Shown here piece by piece: positions 42,916 through 53,268 of a stretch of DNA of 64,000 nucleotides; within the stretch, counting starts at the first letter, position 1; every line of letters starts with the position of its first letter. Position numbers and translations under genes: made by a program. The stretch comes from Psychrosphaera aestuarii (GTDB taxonomy: Bacteria > Pseudomonadota > Gammaproteobacteria > Enterobacterales > Alteromonadaceae): positions 2,418,001 to 2,482,000 of the forward strand of contig NZ_CP072844.1 in NCBI RefSeq assembly GCF_017948405.1, written 5' to 3'. A model generated the notes under the pieces. It was not told the DNA's origin and ran no database searches. It saw nothing but the letters and a program-made list of their open reading frames with translations.

Positions 42916-43161
42916 ATGACTACTCCGAAAAATTTAACGTTTGAAACTGCGATAACTGAGCTGGAAACAATAGTAAACCAACTTGAATCTGGTGACTTAG
43001 AACTAGAGCAATCGTTAGCGCTTTTTGAACGAGGTATCGAACTAACACGTTTAAGCCAAAGTCGTTTGCAAGAAGCTGAACAAAAGGTTCAAATTTTAAT
43101 GGAAAAGCAAGGTAATTTAGAGCTTCAGCCATTTAATGAAAATGTTGGCCAGGACGACTAA
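42916..43161 (+). CDS. xseB: Exodeoxyribonuclease VII small subunit
   Basis: Small subunit of the single-strand exonuclease. I choose the ATG at 42916, giving 81 residues starting MTTPKNLTFETAI, the normal length; an upstream in-frame ATG at 42853 would add 21 unmatched residues and has no ribosome-binding site, although the one for 42916 is also weak. The core LETIVNQLESGDLELEQSLALFERG is typical. It is followed after five bases by ispA. Confidence 0.9.
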   Translation: MTTPKNLTFETAITELETIVNQLESGDLELEQSLALFERGIELTRLSQSRLQEAEQKVQILMEKQGNLELQPFNENVGQDD

Positions 43162-43166
43162 AGCTA

Positions 43167-44051
43167 ATGACTATTCAAAACGTCATTATTGATACGCAAC
43201 AACGAATTGAAAGCGTCCTACAGAGCTTTTTAGCTGAGTCGAGTATTTCAGACTCAAAATTAAAAGAGGCAATGCGTTATTCGTTGCTGCTTGGTGGCAA
43301 ACGAGTTCGACCTTTTTTAGTGTATAGCACAGGTGAAATCTTAGGCGCTAACCCAAAGGATTTAGATGCCTCAGCGGCTGCAATCGAATCAATTCATACG
43401 TACAGCTTAATTCATGACGACTTACCAGCAATGGACGATGATGAGCTTAGGCGTGGCAAGCCGACATGTCATAAACAATATGATGAGGCTACGGCTATCC
43501 TAGCAGGCGATGCACTACAGTCATTTGCATTTGAGATCCTGACCGGACATAGTTTTCAAGGCACAAATATTTCCAACCAACTCGCGCTTGTGAGCTTGGT
43601 TGCATCATCAGCGTCTCAAATGTGTGCTGGCCAAAGTATCGACTTAGAAAATACTAACAATGCTAATGTGTCTATCGAACACTTAGAAAATATGCATAAA
43701 CTAAAAACAGGTGCTTTAATAAAGGCATCAGTTCTTGCAGGCGCTATTTGCGCTAATGCAACATCCGCTCAAATACAAGCCTTAGGTCAATATGCTGATG
43801 CTATTGGATTAGCATTTCAAGTTTGGGATGATATTCTAGACATTACGTCGGACACCGAAACGTTAGGAAAACCGCAAGGCTCTGATGAGCAATCAAATAA
43901 GTCGACCTATCCTGCATTGTTAGGACTAGATCAAGCAAAAATTAAAGCACAGCAATTGATTGATGAAGCAAATTTAGCATTAACGAAAATTGATGCTGAC
44001 ACTTCAACATTAAGTCAATTGGCGCAATACATCATTGAAAGAGATCATTAG
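43167..44051 (+). CDS. ispA: Farnesyl diphosphate synthase
   Basis: Condenses IPP with DMAPP and GPP to make FPP. The 294-residue protein has the first aspartate-rich motif [10 protein letters not shown] at about residues 83-92 and the second WDDILD near residue 222. Between xseB and dxs it forms the conserved xseB-ispA-dxs unit; the product feeds UppS, also in this window. Confidence 0.95.
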   Translation: MTIQNVIIDTQQRIESVLQSFLAESSISDSKLKEAMRYSLLLGGKRVRPFLVYSTGEILGANPKDLDASAAAIESIHTYSLIHDDLPAMDDDELRRGKPTCHKQYDEATAILAGDALQSFAFEILTGHSFQGTNISNQLALVSLVASSASQMCAGQSIDLENTNNANVSIEHLENMHKLKTGALIKASVLAGAICANATSAQIQALGQYADAIGLAFQVWDDILDITSDTETLGKPQGSDEQSNKSTYPALLGLDQAKIKAQQLIDEANLALTKIDADTSTLSQLAQYIIERDH

Positions 44052-44058
44052 TAATTTT

Positions 44059-45963
44059 ATGACAGTTAATATGGCGGATTATCCGAATTTACAAAAGGCG
44101 TTATTGCCTACCGACCTGCGTCAATTACCTCAGGAACAGTTAGTTTCTGTTTGTGATGAATTACGTGCGTACCTTTTAAACTCGGTAAGTAAAAGTTCAG
44201 GGCACTTCGCGTCCGGCTTGGGAACCGTAGAATTAACGGTCGCTCTTCATTATGTTTATAACACGCCTTACGATCGTGTAATTTGGGATGTTGGCCACCA
44301 AGCTTATCCTCATAAAATCATTACTGGAAGAGCCGATAAAATCCATACAATTCGTCAGAAAGATGGCTTACATCCATTTCCTTGGCGAGAAGAGAGTGAG
44401 TATGACACATTAAGTGTCGGCCATTCATCAACGTCAATTAGCGCCGCTTTAGGAATGGCTATTGCTGCTGAAGCACAGCACAAAGCTAATCCTGCTGATG
44501 CAATTAGAAAAGTTTGCGCTGTTATTGGTGATGGGGCAATGACTGCTGGTATGGCTTTTGAAGCTATGAACCACGCCGGTGATATAAAGCCCGATATGTT
44601 AGTCGTCCTGAATGACAACGACATGTCTATTTCAGAAAACGTTGGTGCACTTAACACCCACATGGCTAAGTTACTCTCAGGGAACTTATATACAACGTTT
44701 CGAGAGAGCGGAAAAAAATTACTGAGTGGCATTCCTCCAATTAAAGAACTTGCAAGCCGTGCCGAAGAACACTTAAAAGGTATGGTAGTTCCAAGCACTA
44801 TTTTTGAGGAATTAGGTTTTAACTATATTGGACCTATTGATGGCCATGATGTTGATGCTCTTGTAGATACTTTACGTAATATGCGAGACTTAAAAGGTCC
44901 ACAGTTTCTTCACATCGTTACGAAAAAAGGCAAAGGCTACGATCCAGCCGAGCTTGACCCGATTAAATACCATGCCGTTCCAAAGTTTGACCCAAGTTTA
45001 GACTCTTTGCCTAAATCGGTATCAAGTGGCCCAACATACTCAAAAGTATTTGGTGACTGGTTGTGTGATATGGCCGCTCAAGATCCTAAGTTAATGGCCA
45101 TCACACCTGCCATGCGCGAAGGTTCGGGTATGGTTCAGTTTGCAAAAGAATACCCAGACCAATACTTTGACGTTGCTATTGCTGAACAGCACGCTGTTAC
45201 GCTTGCAGCTGGTATGGCATGCGAAGGCTACAATGCCGTTGTTGCCATATATTCCAGCTTTTTACAGCGCGCTTATGACCAGCTAATACATGACGTCGCT
45301 ATCATGAACTTGCCTGTGCTATTTGCCGTTGACAGAGCCGGCATTGTTGGCGCTGATGGCCCAACACACCAAGGCTCATTTGATTTGAGTTTCATGCGCT
45401 GCATACCAAACCTAGTTATCATGGCGCCTAGCGATGAAAATGAATGCCGTCAAATGTTATACACAGGTCATAAACTTAATAAACCATCGGTAGTTCGTTA
45501 CCCAAGAGGGACTGGAATGGGCACCGAGATAATAGAGACGATGACCGAGCTTGAGATTGGTAAAGGTCGAATTATCTCTAAAGAAACGGCTTCAGAATGT
45601 AATGAAACATGCATCGCCATACTCAGTTTTGGTACATTCCTAGCCTCAGCAAACTATGCGGCAAAAGAGTTAGATGCTACCGTTGTCGATATGCGATTTG
45701 TTAAGCCGTTGGACGTTAATCTAATTGATGAATTAGCCGCTACCCATGATGTGCTAGTAACTCTCGAGGATAATGCGATCGCAGGCGGTGCAGGTTCTTA
45801 TGTAAATGAATACCTAAATATGCGTGGCCACGATAATCGCGTATTAAACTTAGGTCTTCCTGATAACTTCATCAAGCACGGAACACAGCAAGAAATATAC
45901 GAGGAGCTTGAATTAGACGGCAAAGGTGTTGAAAACCAAATTCGTCGATTCATGATTAGCTAA
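44059..45963 (+). CDS. dxs: 1-deoxy-D-xylulose 5-phosphate synthase
   Basis: Thiamine-diphosphate enzyme, first step of the MEP pathway. I use the ATG at 44059 ([11 protein letters not shown]), which aligns with the usual N-terminus; an upstream TTG at 44035 lies inside ispA, and ATG 44071 is an alternative. The protein has about 634 residues with [15 protein letters not shown] (ThDP/magnesium motif), [10 protein letters not shown] near the start and [15 protein letters not shown] in the pyrimidine domain. It probably shares transcription with xseB-ispA. Confidence 0.95.
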   Translation: MTVNMADYPNLQKALLPTDLRQLPQEQLVSVCDELRAYLLNSVSKSSGHFASGLGTVELTVALHYVYNTPYDRVIWDVGHQAYPHKIITGRADKIHTIRQKDGLHPFPWREESEYDTLSVGHSSTSISAALGMAIAAEAQHKANPADAIRKVCAVIGDGAMTAGMAFEAMNHAGDIKPDMLVVLNDNDMSISENVGALNTHMAKLLSGNLYTTFRESGKKLLSGIPPIKELASRAEEHLKGMVVPSTIFEELGFNYIGPIDGHDVDALVDTLRNMRDLKGPQFLHIVTKKGKGYDPAELDPIKYHAVPKFDPSLDSLPKSVSSGPTYSKVFGDWLCDMAAQDPKLMAITPAMREGSGMVQFAKEYPDQYFDVAIAEQHAVTLAAGMACEGYNAVVAIYSSFLQRAYDQLIHDVAIMNLPVLFAVDRAGIVGADGPTHQGSFDLSFMRCIPNLVIMAPSDENECRQMLYTGHKLNKPSVVRYPRGTGMGTEIIETMTELEIGKGRIISKETASECNETCIAILSFGTFLASANYAAKELDATVVDMRFVKPLDVNLIDELAATHDVLVTLEDNAIAGGAGSYVNEYLNMRGHDNRVLNLGLPDNFIKHGTQQEIYEELELDGKGVENQIRRFMIS

Positions 45964-45967
45964 TACT

Positions 45968-46022
45968 AAAAAACCCGTTAAGAGTTAGGCATCTAATCGA
46001 TGATTTACTTAACGGGTTTCTC
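45968..46022. terminator. Convergent terminator between dxs and ycgN
   Basis: Inverted repeat AAACCCGTTAAG/CTTAACGGGTTT (12 bp) around a loop of about 25 bases, lying between two converging genes, with A/T runs outside the arms. Confidence 0.7.
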
Positions 46023-46035
46023 CAAATTACACGCT

Positions 46036-46545
46036 TTAGTCTAGGTCTTTTAGTGGCCAAACAACAATATAATCCTCAAATTGCTCCTCTGAAATCATAT
46101 CATCAAACACAATTTTACCTCTAACTGACATACCAGCTTTATGCATCGCTGACTTTTTGCCTTTGTTCAATAAAGGATGCCAACTTGGCAGCCCCCGCCC
46201 TTCTTGAAGACGTCGGTAACTGCAACTGGTTGGCATATAGAAAACTTGCTCTAAATTGTCCTGAGTAAGCTGAATACAACTTGGGACTAATTTAGTTCGC
46301 TCAGTATAGACACTACATTCACACTTTTTATCATTTAAGTATCGACACGCCACTGACGTAAAATGAAGCTCTTCTTGTTCATTAATATGTGTAGTATCAA
46401 CCGCATCGTCATACCCTTCATCGTCAATCAATTTGTGAAGACAACATTTTGCACATCCATCACAAATAGACTCCCACTCTGTGCGAGTCATTTCTATTAA
46501 CGATTTTTCTTTCCAAAAAGGTGCTGCGTTATTTATTGTTGTCAT
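46036..46545 (-). CDS. ycgN: YcgN-family cysteine-cluster protein
   Basis: Member of the UPF0260/YcgN family, function not established. The 169-residue protein has many cysteines: CDGCAKCCLHKL (about 28-39), CRYLNDKKCECSVY and a later SC pair, a pattern seen in Fe-S or zinc-binding CxxCxxCC proteins. It lies next to an MltB-type gene and ycgL; ycgL and ycgN are also near each other in E. coli. Confidence 0.88.
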   Translation of the reverse strand: MTTINNAAPFWKEKSLIEMTRTEWESICDGCAKCCLHKLIDDEGYDDAVDTTHINEQEELHFTSVACRYLNDKKCECSVYTERTKLVPSCIQLTQDNLEQVFYMPTSCSYRRLQEGRGLPSWHPLLNKGKKSAMHKAGMSVRGKIVFDDMISEEQFEDYIVVWPLKDLD

Positions 46546-46546
46546 A

Positions 46547-47566
46547 TTAAATTTTTGGGTATCCTATGCGATCTGCTAAATAGCCTACAGACGTAACAAA
46601 GTAATACGAACGATTCCAGTGCATGAGTGACTTGTAGTTATCGTAAGCTAAATACATACGACCTTTAGCATCATCTGGCATAATAAGTGCTGCCGTCACA
46701 TCAACGTTTGGTAATGGCTTGCCATCCATACGTGTAATGCCTAAGTTTGCCCATTCTGATAATGGTTTTTCATTTTTAGCAAAGTTTTCTAACCAACCTT
46801 TTCGACCTTTACTATTTTTCGCCATGATTAGGTTCTTATCAAAGTTTTCTGGTAACTGTACCTGGCGACCCCAAGTTTTATTGTTATCCCAACCTTCTTG
46901 TTTCAAGTAATTGGCGATTGACGCGAAAACATCAGTTTTATTGGTCCAAATGTCTTTCTTACCATCTTTGTCACCGTCTGCAGCATAAGCAAGAAATGAA
47001 GTTGGAATAAATTGACACTGCCCCATTGCGCCGGCCCAAGACCCCACAAACTTTTCTTTACTTATATGGCCTTCTTGGAGAATTTGAAGTGATGCCCATA
47101 ATTGACGTTTAAAGAAAGCTTCACGTCGTCCGTCATAACTTAGTGTTGTTATCGAATCAATAATCGGCATTTTGCCTTGTATACGACCAAAATTCGTTTC
47201 TAAAGCCCATAAAGAGACGATAAACCTAGCTTGAACACCATATTCAGCCGCAATCTTTTCTAATAACTCGCGATTTTCAACATACGCTTCTCTCGCTTTT
47301 TTTACCTTCCACTCCGGTACTCGTTTTGGTAAATAAGTATCAAGTGTTTCAACAAATTCAGGTTGATTTTTATCCGCTTTAACGACACGTTTTAGGTAAG
47401 TCAAATTTGATAAATGAGTTTCAACAAAACTAGATTCAAAACCTTTTTCAATTGCTTCTTTTTTTAAGCCTTCAACATATTGCTCAAAAGATGGTTTATC
47501 AGCCGCTAACGACGAAAATATAGGCGACGACAAAAGAATTCCTGCAATGATAGTTCTTAACTTCAT
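46547..47566 (-). CDS. MltB-family lytic murein transglycosylase
   Basis: Periplasmic enzyme that cleaves the MurNAc-GlcNAc bond with formation of anhydro-muramic ends. I start it at the ATG at 47566 (MKLRTIIAGILL), which has GAGAGG five bases upstream and opens directly on a signal peptide (about 1-21); the upstream ATG at 47584 would overlap ycgL. Catalytic Glu123 is in WALETNFG, and GSWAGAMGQCQFIPTSF is the second family motif. No lipobox is evident, so it is probably soluble rather than a lipoprotein. One base separates it from ycgN. Confidence 0.92.
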   Translation of the reverse strand: MKLRTIIAGILLSSPIFSSLAADKPSFEQYVEGLKKEAIEKGFESSFVETHLSNLTYLKRVVKADKNQPEFVETLDTYLPKRVPEWKVKKAREAYVENRELLEKIAAEYGVQARFIVSLWALETNFGRIQGKMPIIDSITTLSYDGRREAFFKRQLWASLQILQEGHISKEKFVGSWAGAMGQCQFIPTSFLAYAADGDKDGKKDIWTNKTDVFASIANYLKQEGWDNNKTWGRQVQLPENFDKNLIMAKNSKGRKGWLENFAKNEKPLSEWANLGITRMDGKPLPNVDVTAALIMPDDAKGRMYLAYDNYKSLMHWNRSYYFVTSVGYLADRIGYPKI

Positions 47567-47576
47567 GTAACCTCTC

Positions 47577-47867
47577 TTATACATCCTCTTTAGAATGTGT
47601 TTGGTTCTTTTTAAATGTATCTAATAAGTTTTCTTGTGGGGGTGGTATTTGTAAATAAAACCCCTTCTCTACTAACTCTTCTTTTACTTTAGGTAGGTCG
47701 GCAATTGCAAGATGTTTACGACGATCTAAGTCTAAAGTCATGACGAGTTGCGGACGACCAATTAATTCCATTAATGCTTCTGGAACTTTTGAAAAGTCAT
47801 CGGCTTTCTCTACATATAGATAAGTTTCGGCCTTTTTTGAGCTTTTATATATTGTACATAGTTGCAT
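47577..47867 (-). CDS. ycgL: YcgL domain protein
   Basis: Small protein of 96 residues, family of unknown function (YcgL/DUF709-type). It shows the conserved IYKSSKKAETYLYVEK start, LDLDRRKHLAIAD and the C-terminal GFYLQIPPP. It follows rnd by three bases, suggesting cotranscription and perhaps a link to RNA processing, which is inference from position only. Confidence 0.9.
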   Translation of the reverse strand: MQLCTIYKSSKKAETYLYVEKADDFSKVPEALMELIGRPQLVMTLDLDRRKHLAIADLPKVKEELVEKGFYLQIPPPQENLLDTFKKNQTHSKEDV

Positions 47868-47870
47868 AAT

Positions 47871-49061
47871 TTAGCCTTTCTTTAATAGTGGGTTGTATGA
47901 AAGCTTTCCGATATCGTACTTTTCATTCCAAATTTGCAAGCTGTCTTTTAGAAGAGGATAGCGCCATGGTTGGGAAAAGTCTGGCTGTTCTTGACCCGGT
48001 ACTTGCCATTGCCATTTGACCCATTGATTCAACTGTTTTTTTGTCGCTAAAAGTGGCAGAGGTACATTATGTTTAACACTTGCTTCTGTCACTAACTGCT
48101 TTAATAATTTAAAAGCCTGCTTATAATCTGGGAAGTCAGTTAGTCTTGGAATTATTAAAGGGCAATCTTCTAACTCCACTTCTTTACCTTTCGAAATACA
48201 ATCTAACATTGCCTTGCCATGGATACGAACTTCACTTGGATGAATATCCGGAATGTTTTTTAAACTGTTTAAATCAGCTGGTCGACGCTGCGAAAGCGTA
48301 AATAATGTCGCATCCTTCGCCACAAAGCCTAACGCTAAGTTTTTCTTAACCGCGACGTCATAGCGCCAAATACATAATTCTTTTAAAACAGCGAGTTCTC
48401 TTCGTTTTAACTGCCATGCATTTCCAAAGTCTTGATACAAGTTCTCTATGTCTTTGTCTTTACTTTTTTGTTCAACTTTTAGTTCTGCTTCAATCAAATT
48501 GTACTGGTCCAATTTACGAGATTGAAGCTCCTCATTAAACGCATGATAAAGCGGTAGTAAGTACTTAACGTCGTTTGCGGCATAGTGGAGTTGAGTTTGT
48601 TCTAAAGGTCTTTTTAACCAGTTCGTTCTTGCTTCACCTTTGTCTAACGTCACTCCCAGTGTTTTTTCGACGGCAGCACCAAAACCTAACACAGTACCGT
48701 CATTTAAAAATTGACCTGCGATTTGCGTATCAAAAAGGGGCTGTGGTAGGCGACCTGAATAAACCTTAAAAACCTCAAGATCTTCGTGACAAGAGTGCAG
48801 TACTTTAGTGATGTTTTTATTTGTCAATAATTGCCAAAACGGCTCTAAGTCTAATCCTACTAGTGGATCAATAAGCACTAGTGACTTTCCATCATAAGCC
48901 TGAATTAATCCTAAATCAGCATTAAATGTTCTGGTACGAACAAACTCTGTGTCTAGCGCTAAAACAGCGGCACTTGATGCCTGTGAACAAAATGCATCTA
49001 ACTGCGCTTGGCTATCGACGTATTGGTATTCAGATTGTGACTCTTTCACTATATTATTCAC
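47871..49061 (-). CDS. rnd: Ribonuclease D (GTG start)
   Basis: 3'-to-5' exonuclease for tRNA 3' maturation. The 396-residue protein has the DEDD motifs LALDTEFVRTRTF (Exo I), LHSCHEDLEVF (Exo II) and YAANDVKYLLPLY (Exo III), followed by HRDC-type helical domains. The start is GTG at 49061; a second GTG at 49049 is possible. A strong terminator-like hairpin ends about ten bases upstream. Confidence 0.94.
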   Translation of the reverse strand: MNNIVKESQSEYQYVDSQAQLDAFCSQASSAAVLALDTEFVRTRTFNADLGLIQAYDGKSLVLIDPLVGLDLEPFWQLLTNKNITKVLHSCHEDLEVFKVYSGRLPQPLFDTQIAGQFLNDGTVLGFGAAVEKTLGVTLDKGEARTNWLKRPLEQTQLHYAANDVKYLLPLYHAFNEELQSRKLDQYNLIEAELKVEQKSKDKDIENLYQDFGNAWQLKRRELAVLKELCIWRYDVAVKKNLALGFVAKDATLFTLSQRRPADLNSLKNIPDIHPSEVRIHGKAMLDCISKGKEVELEDCPLIIPRLTDFPDYKQAFKLLKQLVTEASVKHNVPLPLLATKKQLNQWVKWQWQVPGQEQPDFSQPWRYPLLKDSLQIWNEKYDIGKLSYNPLLKKG

Positions 49062-49071
49062 TCTTTAAAAC

Positions 49072-49098
49072 AAAAAAAGCTGACCTTAGTCAGCTTTT
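49072..49098 (-). terminator. Terminator-like hairpin between fadD and rnd
   Basis: Minus strand AAAAGCTGAC-TAAG-GTCAGCTTTTTTT, a strong stem with a long T run 20 bases past fadD and about ten bases before the rnd start. Confidence 0.85.
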
Positions 49099-49117
49099 AA
49101 TCAAATTGTAGAATCAA

Positions 49118-50788
49118 TTATTCTTTAAGCTTACGACGTAAGATCTTGCCAACGTTAGACTTTGGCAATTCGTCTCGGAATTCTACCAGTTTAGGAACTT
49201 TATATCCTGTTAATCTTTCGCGACAATGTTCAATCACTTGCTCTTCCGTTAGGCTCGGATCTTTTTTAACGACAAATATCTTAACCACTTCGCCAGACAC
49301 TTCATGAGGAATACCAATAGCGGCCGCCTCTAAAACGCCCTCGTGAGTAACCACTTCGTCTTCAATTTCATTTGGAAATACATTAAATCCAGAAACTAAA
49401 ATCATGTCTTTTTTACGATCAACAATATACAGTAAGCCTTCATCATCAATTTTAGCGATATCACCAGTAGACAACCAACCATCTGTCAACACTTCGTCAG
49501 TCGCTTCTTGTCGTCCTAAGTAACCTCGCATAACCTGAGGCCCTTTAACTAACAGCTCACCTGGCTCACCAGCTTTGACGTCTTCGCCGTCTTCACCAAC
49601 TAAACGGATATCCGTAGATGGAACGGCAACACCGATACTGCCGGTATATTGGCCAATATCAAAAGGTACAAATGAAACAACTGGTGAACATTCTGTTAAG
49701 CCATAACCCTCTAATAAATCACAGCCGGTAACATTTAACCAACGCTCCGCTACTGCGCGTTGAACCGCCATGCCACCACCAATACTTAAATTAAGTGACG
49801 AGAAGTCGAGTTCAGAAAATCCAGGTGTGTTTAACAATCCATTAAACAATGTGTTTACACCACTAATAGCTGTGAACTTTACCGTGCTAAGTTCTTTTAC
49901 AAAACCCGGCATGTCTCTTGGGTTTGTAATCAGAACATTCGTGCCACCAAACTTTAAGAAGAGTAAGCAGTTCGCTGTTAATGCAAAAATATGATAAAGC
50001 GGTAATGCTGTTATTATTGTGTCTTTACCTTCTTCCAAGCATGGACCTAACAATGCTGAAACTTGCTCTAGGTTCGCGACCATGTTGCTATGAGTAAGCA
50101 TCGCTCCTTTAGAGACACCAGTGGTGCCACCGGTATACTGTAAAAAGGCTAAATCTTCACCAACAACTTCCACAGGGGTAACAGAAAGCTGACGTCCCTT
50201 TTTAATCACCTCTTTAAATGGTATCGCTGTTGGTAAGTTATATTCAGGAACCATTTTCTTAACAAACTTAACCACAAAATCAACGACAAACCCTTTCATG
50301 CCTAACATGTCGCCCATTTTTGTAAGCACTACATGTTCTACCGACGTCTTATCTAAAACTTGCTCTAATGTATTCGCAAAGTTTTCTACAATAATGATTG
50401 CTTTTGATTTGCTATCGTTTAACTGATGTTCTAATTCCCGAGGCGTATAGAGCGGGTTAACATTGACAACAATTGCGCCTATTCGATGCACGGCAATAAG
50501 AGCTACTGGGTACTGCAATAAATTTGGCATCATAATCGCGACTGCATCGCCTTTTTTAATACCAAGTTCGTTTTGAAGATATGCGGCGAACGCTTCTGCT
50601 TCTTTATTTAATTCATTATATGAAATGGATTTTCCCATATTCATAAATGCTTCTTTGTCGCCAAATTTTGTTACGCTGTCTTGAACAACGTTTAATAACG
50701 AATGTTGCGGATCTAGGTCTATTTCTGATGCTACATTTTTAGGATATTTATTTAACCAGATCTTGTCCAAAACGCTCTCCTGAATCAA
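49118..50788 (-). CDS. fadD: Long-chain fatty-acid--CoA ligase
   Basis: Activates fatty acids to acyl-CoA at the inner membrane. The 556-residue protein has the ATP/AMP motif [26 protein letters not shown] and the fatty-acyl-CoA signature [16 protein letters not shown] followed by [21 protein letters not shown]. It lies next to rnd, as in E. coli fadD-rnd. A 124-bp gap separates it from the hydrolase upstream and may hold its promoter. Confidence 0.95.
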   Translation of the reverse strand: MIQESVLDKIWLNKYPKNVASEIDLDPQHSLLNVVQDSVTKFGDKEAFMNMGKSISYNELNKEAEAFAAYLQNELGIKKGDAVAIMMPNLLQYPVALIAVHRIGAIVVNVNPLYTPRELEHQLNDSKSKAIIIVENFANTLEQVLDKTSVEHVVLTKMGDMLGMKGFVVDFVVKFVKKMVPEYNLPTAIPFKEVIKKGRQLSVTPVEVVGEDLAFLQYTGGTTGVSKGAMLTHSNMVANLEQVSALLGPCLEEGKDTIITALPLYHIFALTANCLLFLKFGGTNVLITNPRDMPGFVKELSTVKFTAISGVNTLFNGLLNTPGFSELDFSSLNLSIGGGMAVQRAVAERWLNVTGCDLLEGYGLTECSPVVSFVPFDIGQYTGSIGVAVPSTDIRLVGEDGEDVKAGEPGELLVKGPQVMRGYLGRQEATDEVLTDGWLSTGDIAKIDDEGLLYIVDRKKDMILVSGFNVFPNEIEDEVVTHEGVLEAAAIGIPHEVSGEVVKIFVVKKDPSLTEEQVIEHCRERLTGYKVPKLVEFRDELPKSNVGKILRRKLKE

Positions 50789-50912
50789 TTTTCAATGCTT
50801 TCAATTTTTTAAGACCAAAATAATCCGCTACAATACTCCAACTCATCCGATCAGACAAATTAGATAGAATAAAAAAGCATCAAACCATCACTTTAGCTTA
50901 ATTATTCGGCAA

Positions 50913-51755
50913 TTATAGTAAAAATTCACCAATATGGTGAGCTGTTTGTGAAGGGTTTTCAAGATGGCAATGGTGGTGACCATCTACTGTTAACAATATG
51001 TGTCGTTTATAACATTGCTTAAACAATGAATAACTATCTTTCATAGTTTGGTATCCCTCATCCGCTAAAATCACTAATGTCTTCGCAGTGATTGATGAAA
51101 TAACCTGCTCCGCTGCAACTTTGTTTAACCTAATTGGTGAACCGGTTTTTAACCTTAGATCCGTTCTCCAAACAAATCCACCATCAACCAACTCTGTATT
51201 TCGATGGATTAGTCTTTGCGCCGCTAAATAACTTAAATTACCAGCGTCTTGACGAGCTTTTATAGCCAGCTCAATACTTTTATGAATTCGTGGTTGCTTA
51301 TTGGCGACTAATTTTCGTGAGTCCATAGCACTTCGAATATTACTAAGGGCAAGGGTGTCGTCTTGAATAATTAAACCCGCAGAATCTATGAGGACAAGCT
51401 TTGCTATCGAGTCTGGATATAAGCCAGCGATAACTGTCGCTAACATACCACCTAGGGAGTGCCCTACCAGTACTGGAGGCGAGTTAAGTTCTAGTGCATC
51501 TATGACTTCTATAACGTCTGAAACCCAGTCGATGAAATGATAATAACTGTTATTGGCGCGGTGAAACGAATGACCGTGACCTGGAAGATCTATAGCGATC
51601 CAGTTCATGTTTGGTAACGCATCGATTAGTGGAACAAAACTAGCGGCGTTGTCTAGCCAGCCATGCAATGCAAGTATTGTTGGAGAGTCAGGTGACGATA
51701 TATGCTCTATGGCTTTAATTTCGCCACCCGATATTTTGATGATTTTTTCGTTCAA
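50913..51755 (-). CDS. Alpha/beta hydrolase (TTG start)
   Basis: Serine hydrolase of unknown substrate, 280 residues, no signal peptide. It has the HGWLDNAASF oxyanion motif at about 31-40, nucleophile Ser100 in VGHSLGG, a likely acid Asp in ILADEGYQ near 231 and His in the C-terminal HHHCHLENP. The frame opens at a TTG at 51755, five bases after the preceding gene, with only a weak ribosome-binding site; it may be translationally coupled. Position upstream of fadD suggests a lipid or ester role, which is inference. Confidence 0.82.
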   Translation of the reverse strand: MNEKIIKISGGEIKAIEHISSPDSPTILALHGWLDNAASFVPLIDALPNMNWIAIDLPGHGHSFHRANNSYYHFIDWVSDVIEVIDALELNSPPVLVGHSLGGMLATVIAGLYPDSIAKLVLIDSAGLIIQDDTLALSNIRSAMDSRKLVANKQPRIHKSIELAIKARQDAGNLSYLAAQRLIHRNTELVDGGFVWRTDLRLKTGSPIRLNKVAAEQVISSITAKTLVILADEGYQTMKDSYSLFKQCYKRHILLTVDGHHHCHLENPSQTAHHIGEFLL

Positions 51756-51760
51756 TGAGA

Positions 51761-52594
51761 TTATTGCTTTACAAACTTCAACGTCATACGATCACTTTCA
51801 CCGATCGCCAAATACTTTTCTTTATCCATTGCCCCCATAGCTAACGTTGGAGGCAGAGTGTACACTCCTTTCGGATGGTCTTTGGTGTCAGCGTTATTTG
51901 CATTGATTTCACTGGTTTCGACTAACTTAAAGCCTGCATTTTCTGCAGCTTTAATCACATAGTTTTCGGCTAAGTAACCTTCAGGTGCTGATGATGAAAA
52001 GTCAGAATACTGTGTTGAGCGATGCTGTATGATACCCAAGACGCCGCCTGGTTTTAACGCCTTGTAAACCGACTCTAAGCCTTGTTGCATTTGACCAACT
52101 TCATCCCAAATGTGTAACGTGCGAACAATAATAGCAATATCAATTGAGTCAACATCTGCAATATCAATTTGTTCAGGTGGTTCAAATTCAGTAAAAAGTA
52201 CCGAGCCATACAATGCCTGATCCGACATTTTTTCTCGATACTCAAGTGCTATTTTACTCCAAAATGCTAAACGCTTATCGTCTGAATTTTGATTATTCAA
52301 TCCGAACGTTGCTGCTACTAGTTGTCCATTATCTTTTAAATAGGGCGCAAGTATTTCGCTATACCAACCATTTCCGGGCCATACTTCTAGTACTGTGCTT
52401 GACGGTTGAATATTAAAGAATTGAATAACATCTGCAGGATGACGATAATTATCACGGGCTTTGTGTTCCACACTACGGTGCTCGCTATTCAAAATATCTT
52501 CAATTTTTTTGTTTAGTTGAGTCGCAGTAGTTTGCACGGAGTATAAAGCAACCGCGCAACACAGCGCGGTCAATAAGGAGCTTTTAAACATCAA
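51761..52594 (-). CDS. Exported methyltransferase-like protein
   Basis: A 277-residue protein with a signal peptide (about 1-24) ahead of a class I SAM-methyltransferase fold: VLEVWPGNGWYSEILAPYL at residues 68-86 corresponds to motif I, preceded by ARDNYRHPADVIQFF. It resembles COG4798-type predicted methyltransferases, several of which carry export signals, which is puzzling because SAM is cytoplasmic. Substrate unknown. It is followed after five bases by the alpha/beta hydrolase. Confidence 0.75.
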   Translation of the reverse strand: MMFKSSLLTALCCAVALYSVQTTATQLNKKIEDILNSEHRSVEHKARDNYRHPADVIQFFNIQPSSTVLEVWPGNGWYSEILAPYLKDNGQLVAATFGLNNQNSDDKRLAFWSKIALEYREKMSDQALYGSVLFTEFEPPEQIDIADVDSIDIAIIVRTLHIWDEVGQMQQGLESVYKALKPGGVLGIIQHRSTQYSDFSSSAPEGYLAENYVIKAAENAGFKLVETSEINANNADTKDHPKGVYTLPPTLAMGAMDKEKYLAIGESDRMTLKFVKQ

Positions 52595-52624
52595 GTTCAG
52601 CCTTGGTAATTATTAATTTTATTA

Positions 52625-53221
52625 TTATTGTTTCTTGCCTTTCGACTTAACCACACCAGTGGGCTTTATTTTATTATTTCCGCCTATTATGTATAAATTG
52701 CGGGTACCACCTGGCCGATACCATCTTGGATTATAACCATACGAACCATAATGAAACTTAACTCTTGATGGTGCTACCGAGCTTTTCCATAAGTGTATCT
52801 TGGCATTCGTTAACGTAGGGTAAACATATTCATATTCATCTATTTTCTGCGATTCACTGGATTTAATTTCACCTAGCACTGTCACAGGCTTACCCTTTTC
52901 GAACACTTCAGGATCTAAAAAGCCATTAACATACACTCTAAATCGACCGACAGGAACATCTTTCAAATCTGGTCTGCCATTGCTTTTGGCTGGATAATAC
53001 AGAGCATCAACGCGAGTTTTATCTGCTTCGTTTTTAATATCAGTAATCACACCGCTCCAACGGGCTTGCTGCCCGACCAATTTAGCATCGTCGGCACTAG
53101 CAGATGAATACTCCGCTAGCGTAGTATTTTCAGGAACACTAACCAAATCGGGGTAACTTGCACACCCACCAAGTAATGCTATTGCTCCCAGCATCATTAA
53201 GCTTTTTGTTAATATTTTCAT
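52625..53221 (-). CDS. Slp-family outer membrane lipoprotein
   Basis: Lipoprotein of 198 residues with Cys20 in LLGGC as lipidation site. The body has the Slp pattern: VSVPENTTLAEY, VGQQARWSGVITDIKN, VYVNGFLDPEVFEKGKPVTVLGEI. E. coli has the Slp paralogue YeaY between tsaB and fadD, so this is probably the positional equivalent. A basic tail (about 165-198) is rich in Tyr, Gly and Lys. The role is unknown; Slp in E. coli is induced in stationary phase. Confidence 0.85.
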   Translation of the reverse strand: MKILTKSLMMLGAIALLGGCASYPDLVSVPENTTLAEYSSASADDAKLVGQQARWSGVITDIKNEADKTRVDALYYPAKSNGRPDLKDVPVGRFRVYVNGFLDPEVFEKGKPVTVLGEIKSSESQKIDEYEYVYPTLTNAKIHLWKSSVAPSRVKFHYGSYGYNPRWYRPGGTRNLYIIGGNNKIKPTGVVKSKGKKQ

Positions 53222-53268
53222 TTACCTACCTCACTATTGTATAACGACTAGTACTAGTATTAGGCAAA

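Noticed and set aside
53240..53262. ACTAGTACTAGT repeat upstream of the Slp gene as operator
   Set aside because: Short and low in complexity; no regulator or second site supports it.
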